Source: Trifolium pratense | Lineage: Eukaryota > Streptophyta > Magnoliopsida > Fabales > Fabaceae | DNA: 64,000 nucleotides | Assembly (NCBI RefSeq): GCF_020283565.1 | Contig: NC_060064.1 | Span: forward strand, 15,148,337-15,212,336 | Direction: 5' to 3' | Shown here: in pieces, positions 32,941-45,705 of the stretch | Layout: every line of letters starts with the position of its first letter | How positions within the stretch are numbered: the stretch's first letter is position 1 | The notes under the pieces: model-generated | What the model saw: only the letters and a program-made list of their open reading frames with translations | Database searches by the model: none | Told to the model about the DNA's origin: nothing | Made by a program: the position numbers and the translations under genes

Positions 32941-35062
32941 GTAATTGTTTCATATTTTCTTGAAAGAAAAATCAATACTTGATAATAGATTAAATATATA
33001 ACTTAACTTCCGTTAATTGTTGTTATGATGCCGTTACCAAGATTTCTGGAACTACGCTTTGTGTTATTGTTATCTTTGAATTTGAATTCTTGATTGAAAA
33101 ACATTAGGATTCTTGATTGTGTAGGCAAGCAAATCTATTAGGATTCTTGATTGTGGGAATACATTTTACCAATCATTCATGACTTTCGTGCTTCACATTT
33201 TCTTGGTTTTAAAAATGTCACTGAAATCATCACTTTTCTCATGCAGGAAATTCCCCCAAAACAGGGGTTTTGACTTTGCTCTTGCCACCGCACCGCATCG
33301 CCATTATTATGTGAACCGACTTCATGAGGAGTTCATGGTGAACCGACAAGAATGAGATGTGCTCACATGGCTGACTAGGTCAATTGTAGTCCTTCCTCAC
33401 AATTCCATTCGTATTCTTTTTCTGTTATTCATTTTCATTTTATTTTCTATATGCTTAAAAGTTAGGTGTTCAGATTAGGTAATTTTATTATCATAATAAC
33501 TGTTTTAGGTGAATTAGGCAAATTTTTGTGTGCATATGCTTTTCTTGAATTAAGAAGAGGTTGACTATAAGTTATTTTATTCTAATTTCCAAATTTGAAT
33601 TTTGATTCGGCAAGTGATATTGAAATACCATGCAAAGTGTGAAAACTTTTTTTGTTGCTTATAGTGATTTATTTTATATTTTTATATATATAACAAAGTC
33701 ACTTAGAAATGCTCACTTATGGGGTTTGTATACAAAAACAGAAGTTAGCACTATTTTAAACATGAGTTAATAGCTAGGTAATAAAAAAGGAGAGTTAGGA
33801 GCTGAGATGCAGTATAAGGTGGAGGGAAGGGGAAGTATGTAGAAAACTACTTGAGGCAATGGTTACATCTTGTTAGTTGAATTTTAAAAAATTGACTGGT
33901 CTTTATGTAGGGATGTAGCGCTTAAATCTATTTGCAAAGAGGCAATGGCTAGTCCTTTGTTGGTTACATCTTCTTGTTAGTTGAATTTTAAAAAATTGAC
34001 TGGTCTTTATGTAGGGAGGCAGCGCTTAAATCTATTTGCACGTTAACTCAGCTAATCTACTTGCACCTTTACGTAGTTATGCCATGATTTAAACTGCTTA
34101 ATCATACTTATTTACCTTGTCCTATAATTTTATTAAACTTATTTAAAACTTTTTAGTTCAAACTGAATAACTTTTCGTGTATCTGAATTATGTGCTTTGG
34201 TAATGTATACAAGCATATTTCATTTAGTTCAATTGATGGACTGAGTCTTCACTTCATATGTAACGATTTTTCTTGAATTTCAGAATCTATCTATTTCTTC
34301 ATGATTAGTGTTTTTCTTTGACAAACATTTCAGAATTGCTTTCTGTTCTTGATGTATATGCAATGTGTAGTTTGCTCTTTCATCCCAAAATAGTGGTAGT
34401 TACGGCTCCGTTACCTCCGCCGGTTTACTCAATGTGGTTCTCTGGTTTAATTTTCTGCTACTGATTGGCCTTTATCCTGGTTTATTTCTAATACCATTTT
34501 TGTCTATGATCTGTTCCTACAAGGCAGTAGCAGGGTGCTTCGGTTCTGGTGTTTAAATTTTGCTACAGTTGCTATGCTAATCACAAGTCAGCTTGTATTG
34601 AGCTTCTGTTTGACACAGTGGGGAGTCTCTTTGTGCCTACATTTTACCAATCATCGATGACTTTCGTGCTTCACATTTTCTTGGTTTTAAAAATGTCACC
34701 GAAATCATCACTTTTGTCATGCAGGAAATTCCTCCAAAACAGCGGTTTTGACCTTGCTCTAGCCACCGCAACGCATCACCATTATTATGTGAACCGACTT
34801 CATGATTCCCTCTCATAAGGAGTTCATGGTGAACCGACAAGATCGAGATGTGTTCACATGGCTGGCTAGGTCAAGTGTAATTCTTCCTCACAATTCCATA
34901 CGTATTCTTTTTCCGTTATTCATTTTCATTTTATTTTCTATATGCTTAAAAGTTAGGTGTTAAGATTAGGTATTTTTATTATCATAATAACCGTTTTAGG
35001 TGAATTAGGCAAATTTTTGTGTGTATATGCTTTTCTTGAATTAAGAAGAGGTTTACTATAAG

Positions 35063-35186
35063 TTATTTTATTCTAATTTCCAAATTTGAATTGGCAAGTG
35101 ATATTGAAATACCATGCATTATTATAATAATGCATGGTATTTCAATATCACTTGCCAATTCAAATTTGGAAATTAGAATAAAATAA
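35063..35186. repeat. perfect palindrome, 62-bp arms, no spacer
   Basis: Arms 35063-35124 and 35125-35186 are exact inverses, centred on ATTATTA|TAATAAT. Copy A of the surrounding block has only the left-arm sequence (near 33558), with an internal difference, so the right arm is an inverted duplicate made in copy B. Confidence 0.93.
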
Positions 35187-36458
35187 AGTATACAACAAGT
35201 CTTAGATCAGCAAGTGATTTATTTTTTATTTTTATATATATAACAAAGTCATTATGTGGGTGGATGTATGGTGTGGTTGAATTTCCTGCAAGTTGTACGG
35301 TTGTCTAATTTCTATTTGGATGGTTGTGTTGTTGTCTACCATTGCTTTGCGAGTTCTCGTATCCTTTTGTCATCTGCATTTTGCCTTCACCTTCCATTTT
35401 GCTCGTAAAAGTTAAAAGTTGCATATGTTCTGGTTGGGGACTGTTCAGATAGGGCTTGAGTATTTAGGAATTGAATAAGTGTTGAACTTTGAATTGGAAT
35501 TAGTAGCTAGAACATATACTCCTTGGACTCTCTCCTCGGGTATGTAACCATGTTATGCATACTTTTGTAGAAATTATTAATGAACACAAGGAGTAATACC
35601 ATGGAAAGGAGTATGATCAATTGGAAGGGGTTAGAAATGCTCACTTATGGTGTTTGTATACAAAAACAGAAGTTAGCACTATTTTAAACATGAGTTAATA
35701 GCTAGGTAATAAAAAAGGAGAGTTAGGAGCTGAGATGCAGTATAAGGTGGAGGGAAGGGGAAGTATGTAGAAAACTACTTTGAAAAAATATGTTACAACT
35801 TTGGGGAAATGAGTTTTGGTTGAAAGAGGCAATGGTTACATCTTCTTGTTGGTTACTGGTCTTTATGTAGGGATGTAGCGCTTAAATCTATTTGCAAAGA
35901 GGCAATGGCTAGTCCTTTGTTGGCTACATCTTCTTGTTAGTTGAATTTTAAAAAATTGACTGGTCTTTATGTAGGGATGTAGCGCTTAATTCTATTTGCA
36001 CGTTAACTCAGCTAATCTACTTGCACCTTTACGTAGTTATGCAATGATTTAAACTGCCTAATCATACTTATTTACCTTGTCCTATAATTTTATTAAACTT
36101 ATTTAAAACTTTTCAGTTCAAACTGAATAACTTTTCGTGTATCTGAATTATGTGCTTGGGTAATGTATACAAGCATATTTCATTTAGTTCAATTGCTGGA
36201 CTGAGTCTTCACTTCATAGTTAACGATTTTTCTTTTCTTGTCTTTGACGCTGTAACTTTAATTGCTTGAATTTTAGAATCTATCTATTTCTTCATGATTA
36301 TTGTTTTTCTTTGACAAACATTTCAGAATTGCTTTATGTTCTTGATGTATATGCAATGTGTAGTTTCTCTTTCATCCCAAAATAGTGGTAGTTACGGCTC
36401 CGTTACCTACGCCGGTTTACTCAATGTGGTTCTCTGGTTTAATTTTCTTCTACTGATT

Positions 36459-36608
36459 GGCCTTTATCCTGGTTTATTTCTAATAGCATTTTTGTCTATG
36501 ATCTGTTCCTACAAGGCAGTAGCAGGGTGCTTCGGCCTTTATCCTGGTTTATTTCTAATAGCATTTTTGTCTATGATCTGTTCCTACAAGGCAGTAGCAG
36601 GGTGCTTC
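36459..36608 (+). repeat. 75-bp tandem duplication, in frame
   Basis: Two nearly identical 75-bp units begin GGCCTTTATCCTGGTTTATT at 36459 and 36534. The unit is 25 codons long and keeps the local open frame (GLYPGLFLIAFLSMICSYKA repeated). Copy A has the unit once (34470). Confidence 0.9.
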
Positions 36609-37037
36609 GGTTCTGCTGTTTGAATTTTGGAACAGTTGCTATGCTAATCACAAGTCAGCTTGTATTGAGCTTCTGTTTGACACAGTGGGGAGTCTCTTTG
36701 TGCCTACATTTGTGTGGTTATCCCCTGATCACTGATGCTCATAATGCTCTCCACGAGAAGGTATGAATTATATGGTATATGACAGTGACAGTGGCATTCT
36801 TTGATTTTAAAATTTCGATGATGTATGGTTGAGATTGAATATTATTGTATTTGGGTTTTCAAATTTGATATTTCATTTTTTCGTTTATTATGTTTGGCAT
36901 TATCCCAAACCACTGGAAGTCAGAGCGAATCATTTGTGATCTCTTTGATATACTATTTGCTGCATAGCTTACCATGCATAATCCTATTAAAGTTTTACAG
37001 GATAGACTTAATGGGCACTTGCAATTATGTTGTAGAT

Positions 37038-37307
37038 ATGTATATGGTAGTGTATCTTCCAAAATAGATGTATATGCTTTTGGAGTTGTGTATGAACTGA
37101 TTTCTGCTAAAGGAGCTGTGATAATGGGTGCTGAATTAAAAGGGCTTTGTTGTTATTTTACATTAAAAATTTAAGAACTATATTGTTCATTTCTAATGTT
37201 TAATTTTTTTGATGATGTACTTTTTGATGGGTCAAATCCTACAGGTCTTAAAAATGGTGGATCCTAGGCTTTGGAGATAACTATTCAATTGATTCAGTTT
37301 CTAAGGT
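37038..37307 (+). pseudogene. LysM receptor-like kinase (LYK/CERK1 type) kinase-domain fragment
   Basis: Two separated pieces match consecutive parts of the kinase C-lobe. The first, 37038-37142, reads VYGSVSSKIDVYAFGVVYEL then ISAKGAVI, the DVYAFGVVLYELISAK block of chitin/Nod-factor receptors, with one residue missing. The second, 37246-37307, reads LKMVDPRL and, after one extra T near 37272, GDNYSIDSVSK, with a splice donor following. The LysM domains, transmembrane segment and N-lobe are absent. It is a dead fragment, with intron positions kept, so it came from DNA rather than from mRNA. Confidence 0.75.
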
Positions 37308-37309
37308 AT

Positions 37310-38460
37310 GAATTATATCACAAAATCCAAGTCTTGTAAATCTAATGTCAGGAAAATAGGCTTAGAAATATAGGATACAAATGTTACGGGGACTATAACT
37401 TCATAATCCTACTATTAAATAAATAAAAAATAATCTAATGTAGTAATGGACTTTTCCTTGTTTTTTTTACGAGCTATGGACTTGTCCGCATTACAAAAAT
37501 ATCAATAAATTATAATTGGAAAGATCAAGTCCCATTTAAAGGTAAGCAATAACTCTCTGATAATTCCGTAGTAGAATGTCACTAGTTAAGTCGGAAGCTT
37601 AGCTTGTTTTTACTAATATTCTTGTTAGGATTGTCAATTTCAAACACTGCATTGGGGTTTTTTTTGGCCAGCATATGGCTACTATCCTTGTTTTATTGTA
37701 GATATATATGATACTTGAAGCATGAGGTCTGAAGGTTGGAGCCAAGGTAGTGTGTTTTGGAAACTTTAAAAAATCATTTTCTTATTTTTCTTTTCTTACT
37801 TTGTTTTTTAGTGAAATAGTTTGAAAATTCTTTCTTGAAGTTGTTAGATTCATTTGTGCTTATAATGTGACCAATAAGAATAAACCAGCTAAGCTCTTGC
37901 TTGAACATGTGCAGTGTTGTCTCATTTATCTCATTTGGAGTTCAATATTGGGGGTTGGCTTCATAACTATTTGCATTACATGTCTGCTATATTCTTTCCC
38001 GGTTTCCTTTGATGAAGAGTGGATTTTGCCATCTATATGCATTTGAGGACCAGTGTTCTATCCATTTTGCAATTTTTCAGCTTAGCTATCGTATTTTAAG
38101 CTGCCCTTTCCACTGGGAATCAATTATTTCTTTTGTCTCTCTGGTGATTTATTTCTGCTCATGTTTTATTCTTTAACCTGTGGTAGTTTGTTTATTATTT
38201 GGATTGGGGTTCATTTTTTTCTTAGCTCTAAGGCTGGTTGTTAGATTATACTGCAATAAATACTTATGCGGTACATCACTTGGCTGGTTGTTATGACTTC
38301 TATGATAAATATATGTTTTATGATTAATAAAAAAATTATCTCCTTTCGTGCCCCCAATAGGTTTTGCGCCTCAACAGGTTATAATTTTTTTAAAAATTTT
38401 AAAAAAGACCTTTAATAGCGCTTTTCTAAAAAGAGCTATTAAAAATAGACCTACAATAGC
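37310..38460. other. T-rich spacer between the kinase fragment and the array
   Basis: No frame or repeat is supported beyond a short mirrored motif around 38400-38460 (AATAGCGCTTTTCTAAAAAG and later CAATAGCGCTTTTCAATAGG). Confidence 0.4.
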
Positions 38461-38463
38461 GCT

Positions 38464-41400
38464 TTTCAATAGGCTGTTGTCATGGATATTGCTATGAATT
38501 GCATTTTCATATGCTCTTTTAGAATTGTAGATATATCAAGGATTTGACAATTTTCTTGAAATGGATCGGTTATCAAGAATTATTTGTAAATTTTTAGATT
38601 ATTGATTCATTGGATAATCGAGATATGCGTTTATATGTTTTGCAGTGAGCCGAAGTCCGAATATCGATTCTTGATTCAACGGATAATAACGGATTTTTTC
38701 AGATAGATAAATCAAATTTCATCAATGAGTTGTTCTTTATTATTCCTTATTTTTTGACTTTGATGCAAGATAAACGAATTGAGCTGTGAACGTGTTTTTC
38801 TGCAACGTGGGTTGTCAAAATAATAACTTTCTTCATAGCATGCAGCCTCGAGATTTGATTTGCAATCTTTTAGTAAAAAAAAAATTAATTCGTATCAATC
38901 TTTTTCTTTTTTGTTGATTCTTATAGCTTATATTTCTTGGTTTTTTTTATTTACTCTTTGGTGTTGCAGTAGAGGATGTGGTTTTGATTTCATGATATCT
39001 TGATCAGTTTTACTCTTAATTTGTTGGCAGAATGCTGGAGTTCTCATGTGATTTTTCTGTTTTAGGGTGTTTCCAATTTAGTATCGGATAATGGTAATGC
39101 TTTGCGATACTTGATACATGGTTATAACTAAATGTTGGATTGTGAATTGAAATTGCATCTGTTTTCTGCCGCGTCGTCTGTTTGAAGCAATAACTTGCTT
39201 TGTAGCATCAAACAATGAAGTTCGTTTTGGCACACTCTTCTTGATTGGGAATCATTTTCATATAATTTATTCTCTGGAGTTTTATTGTCCCTGTGTTATC
39301 AAATTATTACTCCTTTACACATTAGGTTTTCTTACATAAGTTGTTGACAATGTAATCTTACAGCCAAATTTCCACGATTCTTGAGAAACCAGGACAACTT
39401 CGTAAAAGCCCTGTTGATCAGTGACTTGGCCATAGCATTCATCTCCACCGTAACCTTAGATGCTGTTTCTTATGATCATCTATTTGTTGGGTATAACTTA
39501 ACTTTGTTGGGCGAGGCTTTAGTTAATCTTGTACTATTTTGTTATATTTATTGTTATATGTGATTTATGCTGCTAAAAAGATATCTGCTTCATTTTACTG
39601 TATTAGGAGGAATCGAAAATTGGGTCATATGATGGGTACATGATGTGAAAAGTGGATGAAAATTTGTCCAGTGAATGATCATCTTCTGAAGGCTTTAATC
39701 TGGTCATATCTTCTACGAATCTTTACATTTCAGCTAGTTTACTCAGTATCTACTTCTGCAATTCTTTTAAGTTATTTTTGTGGGTTTTACAGGGGAGAGG
39801 TTCACATGCTTTCCTTTCAGCCAATAAATGTGCGGAACCGGTGGCAGGCAGAGGTTTACATACTTTTCATACAGCCTTGGGATAAAACAGGTAATTTTTG
39901 GCTTACATGTGTATTTGTTTTGGGAGAGTGTTGTAGTTTTGGTGTATCTGTAGCATGAACGCGAGTATGAAGCATTTAAGATTCTAGACTACATCATTTT
40001 TCCCTCCCCAAGCTTTATGTTTTGATTTTCTTATCTCTGTTAAAATCTAAGTCTTCAATAATTCTTTTTCGCTTGATATCAAGGTTTTCTGTACTATTTT
40101 CTTTTTCGCTTGGTAGGGATTTCCCTATTGATACACTTTTCTCAGAATCTCAAGAATTTCACACAATCACATATAGGTGTTTTCAAAACACTGTTTTGCA
40201 TTTAATTTTTTTGGCAGCATGCTGTAGTCATTCTAATTGAGTAATAGGTAATTGTGAATTGAAACGTGTAGCTGCTGATTACAGTGTAGTGTGTTTTTTA
40301 AAACAATAAAGTGTAGTGTGTTTTAAAAACAATAATAATGTTTTGTTTAGTATCTAGCAATCAAGTTTGTACACTTCGTTTGTTCTCCGTGTTGTTTTAG
40401 TGTCATGTCTTCTCGGTAAGCCTATTGATGTGCAGTGAGGATTGGTGGTTTATATAACTGAAAAGTTCAGCCTTAAGTTTCTGACCTATAACCTGACAGT
40501 GCAAGAAATTTGAAAAACTTTGTGGGGAACTCTTTGTAACTATGATCTTCTGATCATTGACTTGGTTTGGATAACTATTTTACTCTACTTTCTTTATTCT
40601 TGTGTTTTTTTATCAACTATTTATCATAGCGTATCATTCAGTGAACAAATTAACAAGTACACACATGAACCATCATGTTTTGCTGGCTGTGTTATATATT
40701 TAAACTGCTGATGGCATCAATTTGATGATCTGAACTTATATTTGATCATTTCTGCATCCATGTTTCTTGGTTCTTCTCTGTAAGCTTGGGGAAGATTATC
40801 ACATCGTTGAGATATAATTGGTCAATTTTTTCTTATACGTATATGTATTTGAGCTGACTAATTGTTCTTCGATAGTGTACAAGGTGGTGTTGAAGTTTTT
40901 GGGTGCTGAAGTTTGTAAGAAATAAATCATTTCTCTTCCCAAGATGAAGAATTTTCGACAACTTGGTTACATTATCTTCATAGTGTACAAGTTAACTTTC
41001 TGGAGAGACGACTTCTGGAACAACTCTTGCCCTTCTTTTACTGTTTAGTTTATATTTTATTTTATTTTTTTTAATTTATTATATGTGATTTATTTTCAAA
41101 AAAAAAATCATTATTTGTGATTTATGATGGTTGTGCTGATACTCCTGTAAAAATATCCTCTTCATTACAATTTACAGTGCCCTAAGGACTCGTCTGTATT
41201 ACAAGGATGGAAATTTATTTCATTGAACCATCATCTTCTACAGACTTTAGTTTGGTCATCTCTTTTAAGACTCTTTACATTTCAGTCTTTGTTTTGATAC
41301 TCAGCATCTATTTTGGTCGGTTCCTTTGAGTTTTCTGTGTGGATGTTACAGGGAAAAGTTAACCTGCAAATGTGTGGTTTGCAATGGAATTTGTGGCAGG

Positions 41401-41700
41401 AAGAGGTTTGTCATACTTTCTGTTAAACCGGTCATTTCTGTGTGGTTGTTACAGGGAAATCAGCCTATTAATGTGTGTATTTGTTTTGGGATTTAGGATA
41501 GCGTTGAAGTTGTTGTCTATCTGTCAGCTTGGTTTGGCACTCCCCAAGGACAAGGAGTTCTGGACAACAATGGTTTGGCACTTCTTTATTATGTTGATTT
41601 ACCACTTCTTTTGTTATTATTTTCTCTCTTTATTTTCCAGTCATTTGAGATATAAAAATAATTAGAATTTTTCTCCTAAACTGGAAGCATAATGGAGAAT
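38464..41700 (+). repeat. array unit 1 (modules X-Y-Z-W)
   Basis: Module X (38464-38880) has AGCCGAAGTC, GATATGCGTTTATATGTTTT and TTCTGCAACGTGGG. Module Y (38965-39410) has GGTGTTTCCAATTTAGTATC and GATACTTGATACATGGTTAT. Module Z (39690-40320) has AATGTGCGGAACCGGTGGCA and CTTTTTCGCTTGGTAGGGAT. Module W (40340-41700) has ATCTAGCAATCAAGTTTGTA and AACTATGATCTTCTGATCAT. All four recur in the same order in other units. Protein frames are short and not conserved between units. Confidence 0.8.
41078..41125 (+). repeat. A-run micro-insertion with 16-bp direct repeats, empty site in unit 4
   Basis: ATTATATGTGATTTAT (41078-41093) and ATTATTTGTGATTTAT (41110-41125, one mismatch) flank TTTC, ten A and TC. 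The paralogous site near 63540-63560 has a single copy with no A run. Confidence 0.6.
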
Positions 41701-41929
41701 TAGAATCTGCTGTCCTTTCATAAATTGCTATCTCTTACAATCATTTATGTTGTTGTGCTTTCATTTGGTGATCTGTACCGTGACTATGAATTGTATCCAT
41801 TTCTTTTATTCTTTTATTCTAGGCTATTAGAGTATAAGTACATTGTTACAACTCGACCCGATCATCCCAATGATCAACTAGAAGCATTTTCTAATAGCCT
41901 AGAATGGACTTGGTCAAACCCGGAATAGT

Positions 41930-43405
41930 TTGTTTTAAGTAAGAAATTTATGATTTCAAAATGCTAACCCGTGAACTTTGAAAAAAAATTGTGATTTCTT
42001 TTTTTGTTAATGTAGTTTGAAACTTTCATGTGTTGAATGCAGTAGCTTCAACTCGTTTTGTAAGTTTTCACAATACTTTTGCACATAATTCATTGTTCCA
42101 TTATCAAGCTAAATGCTAATAGATTCTTATTCCACTTCTGGTTGTAGAGGCTGGGGGTTGATATATTGGTCTCTAGATATGTGTTTGAGGAGGAAGATTT
42201 TATAAGGCCATGGGAAATATAACGAAGATAAATTGAATTTAATCACATGAAGCTAGAGACGAAATACTCATTTTTGTTGCTGCAAGTGAAGCTAGCATAG
42301 ATAACCTTGTCAAACAACTAAATGTGCAGCCAAAACCGTTTCTTAGTGTTGCTCAACTTTGACTACATGTATATATCAGTTCTGTATTTCGATGCCTATC
42401 TATTGAAATAGTTAAGTCCCATAGGCAGTTTATTTTACATTAGAGGAATTAAAGTCATCGAGGGTGTATCAGAGGTATTGCTTCATAGGTGAATAGTGTA
42501 ATTGTTGGTCCCTCCCTACACTTAGAAACTTCTTGTGCTTCTCATTTATTGTATGTAACTATTCTTATCTTTCATTTGTTTGAACTGTTCATGCATTGAC
42601 TTTGAATTATTCTGCTGTCACCTACTACCTTGAAACAAATTATTCTTAAATAGTGTTGGGGTTCTGGTGTTTGCTTGCTGATTATTTCTATAATTCATAA
42701 TTCATGCTTCGAGTTCATATGTGCTAGATGAGATCTAACATGTTCAAATGCAGGAACAACTGTAGAATGCATATTGGCTGAATGGAGTTAAACTCAGTAA
42801 GTTACTTGGGACAGGTTTTATTCTGTTACATTGCTAAACTGAAAAATTCTGCATGAAAACTGGTGATGTTGTGATAGCAGGTTGTCATTGTGGCTGTGTT
42901 TAATTTTTCAATTCCTCTTGGCTTAATTTGGTAATTTGAACTTAGATTTAAACATATTTGCTTCAATGCTTCTCTGCATGCTTGTGCAAGATTTTCACTG
43001 ACTTTCTCATTCATCGTTGGAATATAACTGGTCATTTTTTTACTTACATTATATATCCTCAAATAATTGTTATTTGATTGTGTACAAGCTGGGGAAGTTT
43101 TAGTGTTTCAGTATCCAGAACCTGAGTATTACTCTGGCATAGCCTATGAGATTCTAGAATAAATCTTTGCACTTCGTATGATGAAGAAATTTAGACAACT
43201 TGGTTATGTATAGGGGGTTTGTGTTCTGATGATTTGTTCGTTGTGGACAGACATAACTTTGCTGGGAGAGGTTTTCTATTATCTTCTTGTTGGGAGAGGT
43301 TTTCTATTATCTTATACTGTTTTTTGTTCATATTGTTATTAGTGATTTATGCTGCTCTTTACCTACCCAAGATGAAGACTTTTGGACATTTTGGTTACAT
43401 CATAG
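41930..43405. other. diverged array-like sequence, no gene seen
   Basis: Part of it (about 42960-43200) is a diverged relative of module W, with TGTGTACAAGCTGG and GACAACTTGGTTA. No gene is supported. Confidence 0.45.
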
Positions 43406-43406
43406 G

Positions 43407-43552
43407 TGCTTTTTTTTTTTTTTTTGAAAATCAATAACTTCTTGGACATGGCACAAGATAGATTGAGGAATATAGTTAGACCAAAAACCATTGGGATCAG
43501 ACACAGCCCACTTAGCTAGCTAATGAACTACAATATTCTCAGTCCTCTTAAC
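43407..43552 (-). pseudogene. 5'-truncated LINE tail (RNase H-like C-terminus)
   Basis: On the minus strand, KRTENIVVH and, after a frame change, SDPNGFWSNYIPQSILCHVQ EVIDFQ lead into an A-rich tail (about 15 T on the plus strand at 43410). This is the C-terminus of a plant LINE RNase H-like domain followed by a poly-A tail, and it interrupts the start of module V. Confidence 0.6.
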
Positions 43553-45705
43553 CCGACAATGCTTGGTTGGGAACAACTTAACTTTGATGGGGGAGGTTTT
43601 CTATAATCGTCTTTTAAATTCACAACGATGAAGATGATACTTCTTAAAAGACATCCTATTCATTTAGGAGGAAGCTGCAATTGTCTCTTCATATTGGTAC
43701 ACGATGTTCTTCCAAATTGTTCCAATGAGTCATCATCTTCTGGAGGCTGTCCTATAGTCGCTACTGTTGCTAGGCTATAGTTTGGTCATTACTGTTGTGA
43801 CTCTTGCATTTCAATCTTTTTTGGATAATTGGCGGCTACTTTTGTCAGCTCCATTGAGTTTTTTGTGTGGGTGTTACAGGGGAGATAACCTACAAATGTG
43901 TGGCAGGAAGAGAGGTACACACTTTCTCAGTCTGCCTTGGATAAAACTTTCGCCTTGGGATAAAACTGGTCATACCTCTTACTTTCTGTTCAGCCTTAGA
44001 TAAATAAAACATATCATTTTTTCCCTTCTTATTCTTGTTCTTGAGATCAGTTGCATGCTCACATATGTTTGCTTTCTGATGACTCGATTTCAGGATTTGC
44101 TGTTGTTTTCTTCAATAGGCTGACGTCATGGAGCTCGCCATGAATTGCATTTTCATATGCGTTTTTAAAATCCTTCATATATCAAGGATTTTACAATTCT
44201 CATGAATCTTCTTTTATGGATCGGTTATTAAGAATTATTTGTAATTTTTTAGATTATTGAATATAACTCTTCATTGGATAATCGAGATATGCGTTTATAT
44301 GTTTTGTAGCGAGCCGAAGTCGGGATATCGATTCTTGATTCAATGGATAATAACGGATTTCTTCAGATAGATAAATCAAATTTCATCGATGAGTTGTTCT
44401 TAATTATTCCTTATTTTTTGACTTTGATGCAAGATAAACGAATTTGAACTGTGAACTTGTTTTTCTGCAGCGTGGGTTGCTAAAATATTTCCTTTCTTCA
44501 TAGCATGGAGCCTCGAGATTTGTTGATTCCATTTTTTTTGTTGATTCTTATAGCATATATTTCTTGGTTTTCTTATTTACTCTTTGGTGTTGCAGTGGAG
44601 TATTGTATAATGGTAATGGTTTGCGATACTTGATACATGGTTGTAACTCAATGTTGAATTGTGAATTGAAACTGCACTGTTTTCTGTCGCGTCGTCTGTT
44701 TTGAAGCAATAACTTGTTGTGTAGCATCAAACAAACAAGTTCGTTTTGGCACATTCTTCTTGATTATTACTCCTTTACACTTTAGGTTTTCTTACATTTA
44801 ATCTGGTCATATCTTCTACGAATCTTTACATTTCAGCTAGTTTACTCAGTATCTACTTCTGCAGTTCTTTTAAGTTATTTGTGCAGGTGTTACAGGTTCA
44901 CATGCTTTCCGTTCAGCCAATAAATGTGCGGAACCGGTGGCAGGCTGGGATAAAACAGGTAATTTTTGGCTTACATGTGTATTTGTTTTGGGAGAGTGTT
45001 GTAGTTTTTGTGGATCTGTAGCATGAACGCGAGTATGAAGCATTTAAGATTCGAGACTACATCACTTTTCCCTCCCCAAGCTTTAAGTTTTGATTTCCTT
45101 ATCTCTGTTAAAATCTAAGTCTTCAATAATTCTTTTTCGCTTGATGTCACGGTTTTCTGTACTTGTTTCTTTTTCGCTTGGTAGGGATTTCCGTATTGAT
45201 AAGCTTTTCTCAGAATCTCAAGAATTTCACACAATCACATACAGGTGTTTTCAAAACCCTGTTTTGCATTTAATTTTTTTGGCAGCATGCTGTAGTCATT
45301 CTAATTGAGTAATATGTAATTGTGAATTGAAACGTGTAGCTGTTGATTACAGTGTAGTGTGTAGATAGTGGTAATGTTTTGCGAAACTTGATACATGGTT
45401 ATAACCTCAGTGTTGAATTGTGAATTGAAACTGCATCTGTTTGCCGCTGTGTCGTCTGTTTTGAAGCAATTACTTACTTTGTAGTATCAAGCAATCAGGT
45501 TTGTTTTGGCACACTTTTCTAGTTTGGGAATCATTTTCATATCATTTATTCTCTAGAGTTTTATTGTCCCTTTGTTATCAATTTACTCATTTACACCTTA
45601 GGTTTTCTTACATTTAAGTTTTTGACAATGTAATCTGACAGCCAAATTTTCCACGATTCTTGAGAAACTGGGACAACTTCATAAAAGTCATGCTGATGGG
45701 TGACT
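43553..45705 (+). repeat. array unit 2 (modules V-X-Y-Z, then a second Y)
   Basis: Module V (43553-44040) has ATCATCTTCTGGAGGCTGTC and TATAGTTTGGTCATTACTGT. It is followed by X (44117-44530), a shortened Y (44590-44800), Z (44795-45370) and a second partial Y (45365-45700). W is missing. Confidence 0.75.

Larger units (their letters stand above)
33163..36710 (+). repeat. tandem duplication, copies A (33163-34636) and B (34637-36710)
   Basis: Both copies begin CATTTTACCAATCAT and run through GGAAATTCC-CCAAAACAG, TATGTGAACCGACTTCATGA, AACTTTTCGTGTATCTGAATT and CAAAATAGTGGTAGTTACGG to GTGCCTACATTT. Copy B is about 600 bp longer. It has a 62-bp inverted duplication at 35063-35186, about 370 bp of unique sequence at 35252-35630, and a 75-bp duplication at 36459. 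Short open stretches exist in both (for example GFDLALATATHHHYYVNRLHD), but stops and frameshifts differ between copies, so I do not call a gene. Confidence 0.8.

Noticed and set aside
36336..36623. 95-residue hydrophobic open frame that could be a membrane protein
   Set aside because: It exists only because the 75-bp duplication keeps the frame. The copy at 34385-34555 shifts or stops nearby, and T-rich DNA naturally encodes F, L and Y.
39656..39958. 100-residue open frame in module Z of unit 1
   Set aside because: It is not kept open in the other units and has no recognisable domain.
40022..40240. 72-residue frame closely matched at 45090-45308 (FSVLFSFSLGRDF), seemingly conserved
   Set aside because: The two lie in duplicated module Z. 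The base changes between them mostly alter residues, and I see no matching intact frame in units 3 and 4, so similarity reflects DNA duplication rather than selection.
41725..41928. 67-residue frame ending TTRPDHPNDQLEAFSNSLEW
   Set aside because: The last part looks protein-like, but there is no acceptor-bounded exon with a matching partner and no family I recognise.
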